Shown here: piece after piece, positions 30,195 to 38,337 of the stretch
How the letters are laid out: each line of letters starts with the position of its first letter
Numbering within the stretch: position 1 is the stretch's first letter
DNA from: Leptodesmis sichuanensis A121
GTDB lineage: Bacteria; Cyanobacteriota; Cyanobacteriia; Leptolyngbyales; Leptolyngbyaceae
Direction: 5' to 3'
Assembly (NCBI RefSeq): GCF_021379005.1
Contig: NZ_CP075171.1
Span: 1,612,001 to 1,676,000 of the forward strand
Length of the DNA stretch: 64,000 nt
Position numbers and translations under genes: made by a program
The notes under the pieces: generated by a model
Told to the model about the DNA's origin: nothing
What the model saw: the letters and a program-made list of their open reading frames with translations, nothing else
The model's database searches: none

Positions 30195-31268
30195 GGCAAA
30201 AATTATTTTCATATTAGTAATAAATTTCGCGTTACTCAATTTAATACGCTGCGATTCATGGATTGGGGAGCGACCAATAACTCGCCTCTGGTGAACTGGG
30301 CCGATCGCACGACGATCAATAGCGCAACTCAGGCCAGCAATCAGGGTGTAGCGCTGGAATATATGATTCAACTGGCCAATACACTCAAAATCAATCCCTG
30401 GTTTAATATTCCTGCAGAAGCTGCGGATGATTATGTGCGCCAGTTTGCAACGATGGTACGCGATCAACTTGATCCGTCGCTGCGGGTTTACATTGAATAT
30501 TCCAATGAGGTCTGGAATAACATCTTCAGTCAGGCCAGTTATGTTTCACAACAGGGACTGGCTCTGGGGCTGGATAGCAACGGATTTACAGCCGGACTTC
30601 GCTATTACGCCCAACGATCAGTGGAGATCTTCAAGATCTGGGAAGAGGTGTTTGGGCAGAGCAGTGGTCAGCGGCTGGTACGGGTGCTGGCTGGACAAGG
30701 GGCGAATCCCTGGACGGCTGAACAAATTCTAAGCTGGAAGGATGCCTATCAATATGCGGATGCTTATGCGATCGCACCTTACTTTGATGGATTTGGGGAT
30801 GCGGATCAGGATGGTTGGAGTGACTTGAATGATGTAGATATGGTGAGTATTACTCTCCAAATGACTGCTGATCAGATTATCGACAATATGCTGTTGGAAA
30901 TTCCTACGGAAATTAAGCAGATGTTTGATAGCAACTACGCCATTGCTACCAAGCGCTATGGGCTGGACTTATTAGCCTATGAGGGCGGGTCTCATCTGAC
31001 CAGTTATCAGTTCTCAGCCGACCAGCAAGCTCAAATGCATGATCTGTTTCTGGCAGTGAATCAAAATCCCCGGATGAGGGATTTGTACAAAGCCTATCTG
31101 AATCAATGGCAACAAAGCGGCGGCATTTTGTTCAATCAATTTGTCGATGTGAATGCTTCTACAAAATGGGGATACTGGGGTGCGTTGGAGTATCAGAATC
31201 AGGATATTAATACAGCTCCTAAATATCTGGGATTAATGGACTTCATTCAAGCCCAGTCCCAGGCTTAA
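30195..31268 (+). pseudogene. 5'-truncated glycoside-hydrolase-like (cellulose-binding type) gene
   Basis: The readable protein has 336 residues from ATG 30258 but homology-like sequence continues upstream in frame to a stop at 30192 (KFRVTQFNTLRFMDWG), with no start codon, so the N-terminal domain is missing. Clan-A-like features remain: VYIEYSNEVWN with candidate acid/base Glu near residue 76, and PWFNIPAEAADDYVRQF. FRVT joined directly to FNTLRFMDW looks like an internal deletion compared with full cyanobacterial homologues I remember. It may still be translated from 30258. No ribosome site seen. Confidence 0.6.
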
Positions 31269-31311
31269 GGATAGAACCCTGGGATCTGTCAGATTCCGGG
31301 GTTCTTGGTGT

Positions 31312-32322
31312 TCATTGGGGCAAGGCGAGTCGCTGATGATTGCTTCGGGGTGGTTGATGATCTGAGTTAGATGGAGTGTCTGAATCTTTCAGAGGTTGGA
31401 GCAAAATGTGGTGAAGCTGTAAGCGGAAGTCGAAATCCAGATATTGATGACGAGTTTCGTCCCAGGTGCTTAAGAGGTCGGTGCGATTGCGTTGAATAAT
31501 GGCTTGCAGCCCTTTCATTTCTTGGGAGGCTGGCAGGTGAGTGTCCAGCAAATCCATTAATACCTGGCTATCCTGGAACGATCCCAACTGGTCTTGCAAG
31601 ACTTTGATTTCTTTAATCCATTTTTGAAAGGGATCGCCGTAGAAGCAGACAAAGAACTCAGTTTGATAGCGCACATGCTTGCAGACTTTTCGCAGTTCGT
31701 GCAGGGTGACGCTCTCTTTCTGGGAAGAGTGGTCGGCGGGAACGAGCCAACCGGGATGCAATAGCAGTTCGGAGAGGAGGGGATTGAGTAAATCTGGTAG
31801 AACCATAAGTAGCGGCAGTTGGGCGATCGCGGTGTACTGGGGCTTTTCCAACCAGGTTTCGTAGGCTTGCTTTAAGTCCTGGTAACGCGATCGGGCTAAT
31901 GTGTCCGCTACGGCGGCAAAGGCTTCAGACCGTTGCTTTTTCAGGGCTTTAATCGTTCCATCCAGCAACTTCTGTTCTTTTTTATCTAATTGAGGCCGAT
32001 ACACGTCCTTCAGATCTGCTAGTTGCACATCCAGATCGCGTAATTGTCCTAAAACTCTGGCCAGTTCAGTGATCCGTCGGATGCTGCCTGCTTTGGGCAC
32101 CTTGAGCGCCATGCCAAATACTTGTAAGGCCGTTCGTAAGCGACGAGTTCCAACCCGCATGTGGTGCAGGTTTTCTGGATCTTCATCGGCCAGAACTGGC
32201 TTCTCGTATTTGATCACACGATGGTATTGCTCGTTAATCATGCTGTACCCATACTCACCCAGTGTCAGGGATTGCACATCCTGGGATTCAGGCTGCAGCT
32301 CAGCAGGTGAAGTGGTTTTCAT
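31312..32322 (-). CDS. CHAD domain protein
   Basis: 336 residues from ATG 32322 (an upstream in-frame ATG would add 21 residues of unlikely sequence). Alpha-helical CHAD domain with conserved basic and His residues: HHMRVGTRRLRTALQVF near 55-71, LGQLRDLDVQL, and LHELRKVCKHVRYQTEFF near 230-247. CHAD domains bind inorganic polyphosphate; the protein is therefore probably polyphosphate-granule-associated. No CYTH domain is attached. Alone on its strand, convergent with the glycosidase remnant and divergent from the SpoIID gene. Confidence 0.85.
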   Translation of the reverse strand: MKTTSPAELQPESQDVQSLTLGEYGYSMINEQYHRVIKYEKPVLADEDPENLHHMRVGTRRLRTALQVFGMALKVPKAGSIRRITELARVLGQLRDLDVQLADLKDVYRPQLDKKEQKLLDGTIKALKKQRSEAFAAVADTLARSRYQDLKQAYETWLEKPQYTAIAQLPLLMVLPDLLNPLLSELLLHPGWLVPADHSSQKESVTLHELRKVCKHVRYQTEFFVCFYGDPFQKWIKEIKVLQDQLGSFQDSQVLMDLLDTHLPASQEMKGLQAIIQRNRTDLLSTWDETRHQYLDFDFRLQLHHILLQPLKDSDTPSNSDHQPPRSNHQRLALPQ

Positions 32323-32560
32323 AAAGATTGGAGAATTCAGAGAACAAAAGATAGGCTTCCAGAAGAAGTTATGATAATACCTCATCGAGGCCGTGGTCTT
32401 AATCCTCTGCGTGGATGAGGAGAGAACTTCTTTAGATTGATTTTAGATTTTAATGTCGGACGACAATTTCCTCTTGCGACGGCTGCTTGCAATTTTCTGA
32501 TCAGAGCTAAAATGCAGAGAGGCTCCCGATCCCGATCGTTGAAGAGGTAAGTTGAATTTC

Positions 32561-33658
32561 ATGAGTAGGCAAGCGATCGTTAGCTGGCTGCAGCAGCGTC
32601 CCTGGTTGGTTGTGCCCGTCCTGGGTCTGATTCCCCTGATCAGTCTGCCGTTGATGAGTCGGCAGTCACCCCCTTCTGCAGTGGCCCCCTCTCCCTCGGT
32701 TGCTGGTTCGCCTTCGCCTTTGTCCTCAATATCTGCAGCGGCTTTGCCCGATATGGCACTGGTTTCACCGTCTGCTAAACCTACTCCGTCGGCAAAAGTA
32801 ACTCCCTCTCCTCGGCTATCACCATCTCCCAAGGCAACTGCTCCAAAAGTTGCTGCGAGTCCAGTCTCCCCCGCGCGCCAGATCGATCCACGGGTGGTGC
32901 AGGCAGTGACCAGTTTATCGGCAGATGCGGTGATTCCGGTGCGAGTCATTATTGCTCAGGGGACTACCAGTTTGACGATCGGAACCTCGGCAGGGGGAGT
33001 GGTGATGGATGCCCAGAAGGGCAATGCGGTGTATCAAATGCCCACCCGGTCAAGTTATCAGGTGCAGGCGGATGGAACAACGCTGATGATGGGATCGATC
33101 CGGTTGCCGCAGGTTGTGTATATTGAACCGAATCCGGGGGGAATTACCTATGTGGGCGATCGGGGCTATCGAGGCCGCATGGTGTTGATTGCCAATGACA
33201 GTCATCTGTGGGCGGTGAACCATGTGAGTATGCAGCAGTATTTATATAGTGTGGTGGGTAGTGAGGTGTCTCCCAGTTGGCCGATGGAAGCGTTGAAGGC
33301 GCAGGCGGTGGCGGCCCGATCGTATGCGCTGACGTATCATCTGAAGCCTGTGAATCGACAGTTTTATGATCTGGGTGCGGATGAGTACTACCAGGTGTAC
33401 AAAGGGGTGGAAAGTGAAGCGGCGACAACCCGACAGGCGGTAAATAGTACGGGGGGAGAGTTTGTCAGTTATCGGGGTGGGGTTGTGGAATCGCTATATG
33501 CGGCGACGGATGACATTGTCATGGAAGCATTTCAGGGCAGGGGCATGAGCCAGATTGGAGCGTTAGGGCTGGCGGAAAAGGGATATAACTACCGCCAAAT
33601 TCTGGCTAATTACTATACCGGAACGGGGGTTGCCCGTATTCAAATGGATATCGAGTAA
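32561..33658 (+). CDS. SpoIID/LytB domain protein
   Basis: 365 residues from ATG 32561 (TTG 32552 is alternative). N-terminal membrane anchor (about 15-35), a Ser/Pro/Ala-rich linker (about 40-110), then the SpoIID domain with QYLYSVVGSEVSPSWPMEALKAQAVAARSYAL (quoted in part), the hallmark E-x10-KAQAVAARSYA pattern, and GRGMSQIGALGLAEKG near the end. SpoIID proteins are peptidoglycan lytic transglycosylases; in cyanobacteria they act outside sporulation. Followed by a spacer with TGAGACT-like motifs. Confidence 0.87.
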   Translation: MSRQAIVSWLQQRPWLVVPVLGLIPLISLPLMSRQSPPSAVAPSPSVAGSPSPLSSISAAALPDMALVSPSAKPTPSAKVTPSPRLSPSPKATAPKVAASPVSPARQIDPRVVQAVTSLSADAVIPVRVIIAQGTTSLTIGTSAGGVVMDAQKGNAVYQMPTRSSYQVQADGTTLMMGSIRLPQVVYIEPNPGGITYVGDRGYRGRMVLIANDSHLWAVNHVSMQQYLYSVVGSEVSPSWPMEALKAQAVAARSYALTYHLKPVNRQFYDLGADEYYQVYKGVESEAATTRQAVNSTGGEFVSYRGGVVESLYAATDDIVMEAFQGRGMSQIGALGLAEKGYNYRQILANYYTGTGVARIQMDIE

Positions 33659-33721
33659 TGAGTCTAAAAATGGGATTCATTTATAGACTCAAATGAGACT
33701 TATGAGAAGTGAGATGATCAC

Positions 33722-34252
33722 CTAGCGATTGCACCGGTGACGGCGGTAATCCCAGGGTAGACAGGGGTTGGCTTCCTGCCAGAGACCGATCCCTTGTTGT
33801 TGCGCTTCGGATTCGGCCAGCAAATATTGGGCTTGCGTGCGACGGCATTCGTTGAGGTACTGAGGATTCAGAGCGGCCATGCCTTCGGTCACTAGCTGGA
33901 GGTTGATGGATTCTCCGTTCACAAAGACTTCGCCAATGATGCTGCCGTAGCGATCGCGGTTGATTTCACGAATTTGAACGGTCTGTCCAGCAGGCAGCAG
34001 TTGCTCCAGACGATCGGCAGCTACTTTGCCCCAGGTCTTTTGCGCGGGATCGGGCATTTCCATGCACCCTAACCATACTGTGATCGTTCGACCCTGTTGA
34101 CGAACCCGCAAAGCATTGCGATCGCCAATGGAAACAATGGTGGCTTTTTGGAACGGTTGGGCTTGAGCGAGACTGGTACTCAAAAGCAGGCTGGAAATAG
34201 GGAGTAGCAATCCCAGGGGGAGGGCGAGGAGAGGCAGGGAAGGTTTGTTCAT
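33722..34252 (-). CDS. secreted staphylococcal-nuclease-fold protein with altered active site
   Basis: 176 residues with a cleavable signal peptide (ends near SLAQAQ, 26-32). SNase-like barrel: TIVSIGDRNALRVRQQGRTITVWLGCMEMPDPAQ and INRDRYGSIIGEVFVNG. In thermonucleases the first segment reads V-R-L-x-G-I-D-x-P-E; here the Arg is Trp and the Asp and Glu are swapped (E.. P-D). DRYG, with the second active-site Arg position nearby, persists. Fold assignment is good; nuclease activity is doubtful. Two paired Cys near the end suggest a disulfide. Confidence 0.78.
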   Translation of the reverse strand: MNKPSLPLLALPLGLLLPISSLLLSTSLAQAQPFQKATIVSIGDRNALRVRQQGRTITVWLGCMEMPDPAQKTWGKVAADRLEQLLPAGQTVQIREINRDRYGSIIGEVFVNGESINLQLVTEGMAALNPQYLNECRRTQAQYLLAESEAQQQGIGLWQEANPCLPWDYRRHRCNR

Positions 34253-34531
34253 GACGCTACGGGCTTCTCAAGATTGTGATCGAGATCGCAAGGCGAAGTG
34301 ACTCAATCCGGTTACTTCACTGATCCAGAGAGAGGTTCTTTGGGACTTGTATCATACCCGCAATTGTTGAGATTCACACTGTTTCTGGGGGCTAAGTCAC
34401 CAGGTCGATCGATGCAAGCTGTCACTATTAAACCTGTAAGGACACAAGCCAACGAAGTAAACCGAAACCCCCTGCGGTTTACTGATTACAGTTCTTGAAC
34501 ATTCTGGAACGCCAACGTTTTGCCCCCTACT

Positions 34532-34604
34532 TAAACCTTGTCCAAGTCCAGAACCGGAGTTTCTCTGATCGGAAAACGATCGTTCTCTCGCTGGACTTGG
34601 TTTA
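34532..34604 (+). repeat. 73-bp palindromic dispersed repeat, copy 2
   Basis: 70 of 73 bases match the reverse complement of 25340-25412; the three differences are confined to the short segment 34553-34558. It starts TAAACCTTGTCC and ends CTGGACTTGGTTTA, with terminal complementarity. Opposite orientation to copy 1, 9.1 kb away. Confidence 0.85.
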
Positions 34605-34714
34605 AATTGCCCCCAATGTTTTGCTTTCTACCAAAGAAGCAATCTTTAAGTTCAGCCCCGACTGAAGATTGATTTCACTTTCCCCAGACAACATCATTCA
34701 TAACTCCTGATTTG

Positions 34715-34739
34715 GCCTGATAGAAGTATCAGGCTTTTT
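34715..34739 (+). terminator. orphan rho-independent terminator
   Basis: GCCTGATA (34715-34722), loop GAAG, TATCAGGC (34727-34734), then TTTTTA. Perfect 8-bp stem with a tetraloop and T-run on the plus strand. No plus-strand gene lies upstream back to 33658, so it may end a small RNA or be left from a lost gene. Confidence 0.75.
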
Positions 34740-34863
34740 ACTATTCAAGCTGTTTCAAGTGGGTAGAGAGGGCGATCGTCACTGGAGGGGGTATCAGGCT
34801 GCAGCCTGCTAAATGAGTAAATAGCGATCGCTCTGCCATAATGCTGGTCAGGATTCATCGAGA

Positions 34864-35409
34864 ATGGGGATGCCGCCAATGGAGACGGATAGAGTGATCT
34901 TTAGCACTCAGTGGATTGCGGTGAAGGAATCCTCCAGAGGGTTTCAGTATTTGGAACGCCAGGGGAAGGATTCGGTTGCGGTCTTTCTGTTGAGAAAGAG
35001 TAGCGTCAATCCTTGGCAGTATGAAGTCCTGATTCGGCAGCAGCATCTCTGCATTGACAATCGGGAAGTGGATGGAAAGTTCACGCTCTTTCCCTGTCCA
35101 ATTACAGGGGGCTTGGAGGAAGGAGAATCGCCGGAAGCCGCTGCGATGCGAGAAACCTTTGAAGAAACGGGCTATCGAGTGCAGGTGCTCCCCCTTGGCA
35201 AGTACATTGTGGGGACTCAGGTGAATGAGATTTGCTATCTCTACTATGCTAATGTTACTGGAATAGAGCCTGAACCAGGGCAACAAGATGGCACCTATCT
35301 GGAGGCGATCGCCCACAATGAATGGCAGCCGTTCGAGTATCTGGCAACGTGCGACTATGCCGCCTGCCAGATTGGATACTTTAAGCTGCGATCGCTCCTC
35401 TTCCAGTAA
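34864..35409 (+). CDS. NUDIX hydrolase
   Basis: 181 residues. The Nudix box GX5EX7REUXEEXGU is complete: GGLEEGESPEAAAMRETFEE followed by TGY (near 80-102), binding Mg and cleaving nucleoside diphosphates linked to another moiety. Architecture resembles ADP-ribose or sugar-nucleotide pyrophosphatases; the exact substrate cannot be told. Start ATG 34864, with further in-frame ATGs at 34870 and 34879. 29 bp before the next gene on the same strand, so an operon is possible. Confidence 0.88.
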   Translation: MGMPPMETDRVIFSTQWIAVKESSRGFQYLERQGKDSVAVFLLRKSSVNPWQYEVLIRQQHLCIDNREVDGKFTLFPCPITGGLEEGESPEAAAMRETFEETGYRVQVLPLGKYIVGTQVNEICYLYYANVTGIEPEPGQQDGTYLEAIAHNEWQPFEYLATCDYAACQIGYFKLRSLLFQ

Positions 35410-35438
35410 AATAGGGCGGTGATTGTGGTCTGCCAACC

Positions 35439-35912
35439 ATGTCAAACCCACAAAATTCAAAATTGGACTACTGGATCAAGCAAAGTGAAATGTTGCAAAG
35501 TGCGATCGCTCGCATGACCAACAATTCACTGGAAATTAAGAAGGTGGGCCTAACGGTGTGGGCGGCGATCGTTGGGTTTGGGTTTACCAATCATAATGCG
35601 GCTTTGTTTGTGCTGGCGTTTGTCGCCTTTGTGCTGTTTGGCATCCTGGATATTTATTACTTGTATCTGGAACGGCGGTTTCGGGAGAACTTCAACCGCC
35701 TGACTCGCCTGATCAATGGGTATGGCACCCGTGAGGACGAGGAATGGAGTGAAAAAGCCAGGGGAAATTTTCTGTACCTGGATGCCTCAACGAATTTTTT
35801 AGAGCGACTACCCCAGACGCTCAAATCCTGGGCAAATCTGCCTTATTTGATTACGTTTTTGATGACGATCGCCTTACTGATTGCACCGATGCCAGCCTTG
35901 CCATCCAAGTAG
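35439..35912 (+). CDS. hypothetical membrane protein
   Basis: 157 residues with three hydrophobic helices: about 38-50 and 53-76 as a hairpin and 135-152 near the C terminus. The cytoplasmic middle is charged (YLERRFRENFNRLTRLINGYGTREDEEW). The layout recalls SLATT-like or other small nucleotide-signalling effectors, but I cannot assign a family. It lies 29 bp after the NUDIX gene, so the two may be co-transcribed. The accessory island starts immediately after it. Confidence 0.6.
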   Translation: MSNPQNSKLDYWIKQSEMLQSAIARMTNNSLEIKKVGLTVWAAIVGFGFTNHNAALFVLAFVAFVLFGILDIYYLYLERRFRENFNRLTRLINGYGTREDEEWSEKARGNFLYLDASTNFLERLPQTLKSWANLPYLITFLMTIALLIAPMPALPSK

Positions 35913-35937
35913 GGCGATCGCGGCAAAGCGACCAAAA

Positions 35938-36036
35938 CTATGCGACGGGTTTAGGGGCATGGAGACCGATACTGTTGCCTTCGCTGTCCTGAATCACGCC
36001 GATAAAGCCCGGATCACCAATATCGGTTTTGGGCAT
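35938..36036 (-). pseudogene. C-terminal remnant of a VOC (glyoxalase-like) protein
   Basis: Minus-strand translation gives MPKTDIGDPGFIGVIQDSEG followed by NSIGLHAPKPVA and a stop: the last strand of VOC/glyoxalase proteins, including the metal-binding Glu in DSEGNSIGLH. Only about 32 residues remain. The rest would lie under the REP-associated transposase, whose insertion probably removed it. Confidence 0.55.
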
Positions 36037-36073
36037 GCAGCAGTTAGTACAAATGTACTGAAAAAACAAACCT

Positions 36074-36253
36074 ATGCCTCGCCCCAGCCGCAATCTCAGA
36101 CCAGAATTTTGCTACTACGTGACTGTGCGCTGTAACATTCGCCTGACACGCCTAGAGTGTCGAGAAGTTTTGCTCTATGCGATTAAGCGCTGCCAGGAAA
36201 AATATGTTTTCAAACTCTATGCCCTCTGTATGATGAGCAACCATTCTGGGTAG
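36074..36253 (+). pseudogene. N-terminal fragment of a REP-associated tyrosine (RAYT/Y1) transposase
   Basis: 60 codons reading MPRPSRNLRPEFCYYVTVRC and onward to ALCMMSNHSG, then a stop. This is the usual start of cyanobacterial Y1 HUH transposases of the REP-associated type; MSNH is where the HUH motif region (normally MSNHVHxL) begins. The frame breaks just there, 20 bp before the inverted repeat of the DUF559 cassette. The C-terminal end of the same gene resumes at about 36708. Confidence 0.7.
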
Positions 36254-36272
36254 TTTAGAGGCAGACAGTTTC

Positions 36273-36706
36273 AAAGCCCCCTTTTTAAGGGGGTTTGGGG
36301 GATCTACCCATGCCCAAACTCAACACCACTGACTTCCATCTTCCCTACAACCCTGACCTAACTGAAAGAGCAAAAGCATTGCGTCGAAGCCCAACCCCAG
36401 CGGAGAAAAAGCTCTGGCAAGATTGCCTGAGATCTTTCCCGTTGCGAATATTACGGCAGCGTCCCATTGATCACTTCATTGTGGACTTTTATTGTGCAGC
36501 ATTAAAGCTGGTGATTGAGATTGATGGTGAAAGTCATTTCACGGCTGAAGGTCAAGCATACGACCTTGAGAGAACAGAGATTCTGGCAGGTTATGGGTTG
36601 AAGGTGATACGGTTTACCAATGATGAGGTGATCAATCAGTTTGAGGAGGTTTGTCGGAGGATTTGGGAGGAGATCCCCCTAAATCCCCCTTAAAAAGGGG
36701 GACTTT
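36273..36706 (+). mobile_element. DUF559 endonuclease cassette with long inverted terminal repeats
   Basis: The ends 36273-36305 (33 bp) and 36671-36706 (36 bp) are near-perfect inverted repeats: AAAG(T)CCCCCTTTTTAAGGGG then G(A)TTT(A)GGGGGATCT. Each is internally palindromic (CCCCCTTTTTAAGGGGG). The 434-bp unit encodes a single DUF559 protein whose stop codon lies inside the right repeat. It sits between the two halves of a RAYT gene and about 90 internal codons of that gene are missing, so insertion was accompanied or followed by a deletion. A degenerate solo palindrome lies at 39093-39108. Confidence 0.7.
36310..36693 (+). CDS. DUF559 domain (Vsr-like fold) endonuclease
   Basis: 127 residues from ATG 36310. 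DUF559 belongs to the PD-(D/E)XK/very-short-patch-repair-like group. Visible: TPAEKKLWQDCLRSFPLRILRQRPI, then the catalytic region DHFIVDFYCAALKLVIEIDGE SH with Asp and E-x-D, and LKVIRFTNDEVINQFEEV. The last residues EIPLNPP and the stop are encoded by the terminal inverted repeat, tying the gene to the cassette. Known activity of the family is poorly defined; a homing-like role is inference. Confidence 0.8.
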   Translation: MPKLNTTDFHLPYNPDLTERAKALRRSPTPAEKKLWQDCLRSFPLRILRQRPIDHFIVDFYCAALKLVIEIDGESHFTAEGQAYDLERTEILAGYGLKVIRFTNDEVINQFEEVCRRIWEEIPLNPP

Positions 36707-36707
36707 A

Positions 36708-36971
36708 AGGAACAAGTTTTGCCAGAAGTATAAACCGCAGCCCAAACCAGAAAAGAAAAGCCACTGGGGCAGCCAATTGCTTGCGGGGATGAAGATTCGG
36801 GGAAAACCGAAAAAGCGCACACCAGAACAACAACGCCTGCCCTGGGATACCTGGGAAGCGCCTGATCCAGAAATTCAGGAAGTTGCCAGGAAATTTGTAC
36901 TGGCGAATGCCCTTAACCCAGACGTGGCGATTTCCCAGTTTAACTGGATACCTCTGGCTAGGGGAAAATAA
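36708..36971 (+). pseudogene. C-terminal fragment of the RAYT transposase
   Basis: The frame RNKFCQKYKPQPKPEKKSHW through GSQLLAGMKIRGKPKKRTPE and LPWDTWEAPDPEIQEVARKF resembles the basic tail of cyanobacterial REP-associated transposases. It begins directly after the right repeat of the DUF559 cassette and ends at a stop at 36969-36971. With the N-terminal part at 36074-36253 it represents one gene lacking its middle, including the catalytic Tyr region. Confidence 0.6.
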
Positions 36972-37070
36972 ATAATGCCTCGGCCGCAGTACCAGGTATC
37001 GGATGGTTGAAACAATGATTCCACGGTAGCGAGCGAACCTGAAATAAATCTTGATGAAAGACTGAAACGC

Positions 37071-38213
37071 TTATCTGTTACAGTCTACAAGTCTTCGCGA
37101 GAGAGAAGAGACCAACCCCAAAACCAAAACCCAACCCCACCCAAAACTACAAACCGCCATCGCAGGGAAAATTCCCTGGGGGGAGGAAAGGGAGGGATGC
37201 AATTCCGAATAACCTAACCACTTCCCATTTTTCCGCCAGCCGACGCGATCGCCAAATTTTTCCCAGATTTTGTCACCGGGGTAGTTGCCGTCCAGTTTAG
37301 CACCACACTCGACGTAGATTTTTTTCTGGACGCTAAAACCAAATTTGCCCTGGCTGTATTTGACCCAAAGCTGGTCGATCGCTCGTAAGTCCTGGCAGGG
37401 AAACTTCTGGATATGCTCAACATCTAGCCAGCTTTCCTTAAACCGATCCATCACTCTCAACATGCGATCAGCGGTTGCCTGGTCAGCAGCTTTCCAGTCC
37501 TGGTCCTTCAGCAGGTCACGCAGTTTGGCGTAGTAGTTGGCTCCAAAGCGATCTGAAGTAAGGTCGTCATCGGCTTTAGTTTCTCGATCTACTGTTTCCC
37601 CTTCTTGTCGCTGTTGCGCCAGTAGCCGTTGCTGCTCTGCTGCTTTGGCTTCCTGTTGTTCAGTTTCTCTATCAACTGTTTCTAATTTTTTAAGTGAACC
37701 TAGTTTTCTGGGTATTGCAGAAGGTTGATCCGTGAGCAGCCTGTATAGATCCTGATAACCTCCACCTTCCTTCAAGCGTTGTTCATTGTTATCCAAATTG
37801 AATAAGTCATACCCAGAGAGATCAAAATAAGAAGTACGAATGCCATCAGGAATAATGGATAGATTAGGAGTGTCAAAAAAAATTGGGTAAAACTTGGGAT
37901 TCCTTCCCTGAGAATCATGGAGCCTCCCAATAATCAGGGTTGATTCCCAGGTGACTCCCAATCCTTTGTTGACTTCTTCTTTACCCCGATAGCGTCGATA
38001 GTACCTTTCAGTACAAACAATCAGAACAAAGTCTGATTCATCAATTTGATCAAGCATCCAGCGATCCCAGTTATCAGGAGACTGAACAAATTGGTCGATC
38101 GTACAATCAATGCCGTCATCTCGGAGCGCTTGCGCCAGGTGATAAACCTTATCTTTGTGCTCTTTCGAGTCCCAACTATAGCTGATAAATACTTTAATCG
38201 GCTCCTCTGCCAC
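37071..38213 (-). CDS. SEFIR-GUN4 fusion protein, copy 1
   Basis: 380 residues. N-terminal SEFIR domain (1-160), TIR superfamily: KVFISYSWDSKEHKDKVYHL, GIDCTIDQF, WDRWMLDQIDESDFVLIVC, YYRRYRGKE and VTWESTLI with candidate Glu. A charged Gln/Glu linker follows (about 168-225), then a GUN4 tetrapyrrole-binding domain (about 228-375) with LRDLLKDQDWKAADQATADR and PCQDLRAIDQLWVKYSQGKFGFS. The start is a GTG; copy 2 starts about 7 codons earlier relative to the domain. SEFIR is about 92% identical to copy 2 while GUN4 is far more different. A SEFIR effector gated by tetrapyrrole is a hypothesis. Confidence 0.85.
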   Translation of the reverse strand: MAEEPIKVFISYSWDSKEHKDKVYHLAQALRDDGIDCTIDQFVQSPDNWDRWMLDQIDESDFVLIVCTERYYRRYRGKEEVNKGLGVTWESTLIIGRLHDSQGRNPKFYPIFFDTPNLSIIPDGIRTSYFDLSGYDLFNLDNNEQRLKEGGGYQDLYRLLTDQPSAIPRKLGSLKKLETVDRETEQQEAKAAEQQRLLAQQRQEGETVDRETKADDDLTSDRFGANYYAKLRDLLKDQDWKAADQATADRMLRVMDRFKESWLDVEHIQKFPCQDLRAIDQLWVKYSQGKFGFSVQKKIYVECGAKLDGNYPGDKIWEKFGDRVGWRKNGKWLGYSELHPSLSSPQGIFPAMAVCSFGWGWVLVLGLVSSLSRRLVDCNR

Positions 38214-38335
38214 CTGCTCCTCCGGCCAGACTCGAGTGAATTTGCGTCAATTATAGTTTCCCTCCGCAGCTTAAAAGAACTGTCACCGTGCTGGTAGACT
38301 GGGCGGCGGTATGCATTGCAGGGTAGAAATTCCCT
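37660..38335. repeat. segmental duplication, SEFIR region copy 1
   Basis: Covers the SEFIR coding part and about 120 bp of upstream DNA; nearly identical to 43380-44052 in the same orientation, 5.7 kb away. Identity falls off sharply in the linker and GUN4 coding region, so the 5' module was copied or homogenised separately from the 3' module. Confidence 0.8.
38250..38255 (-). promoter_or_regulatory. -10 box of SEFIR-GUN4 copy 1
   Basis: TATAAT on the minus strand, 37 bp before the GTG start, with TTCTTTTAAG about 15 bp further upstream as a weak -35 region. The same TATAAT and its downstream leader recur before SEFIR copy 2 and both TIR remnants (43968, 45103, 41708). Confidence 0.6.
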
Positions 38336-38337
38336 TA

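Larger units (their letters stand above)
34253..34863. other. 611-bp spacer with a repeat and an orphan terminator
   Basis: No convincing protein gene: a 66-codon frame at 34298-34498 has no family-like features. It contains copy 2 of the 73-bp repeat (34532-34604) and, 110 bp later, a strong terminator (34715-34739) without an annotated gene in front, which hints at a small RNA between about 34500 and 34740. Confidence 0.5.

Noticed and set aside
34298-34498. 66-codon frame on the plus strand
   Set aside because: No recognisable protein, poor start context, ends near the repeat; left as spacer.
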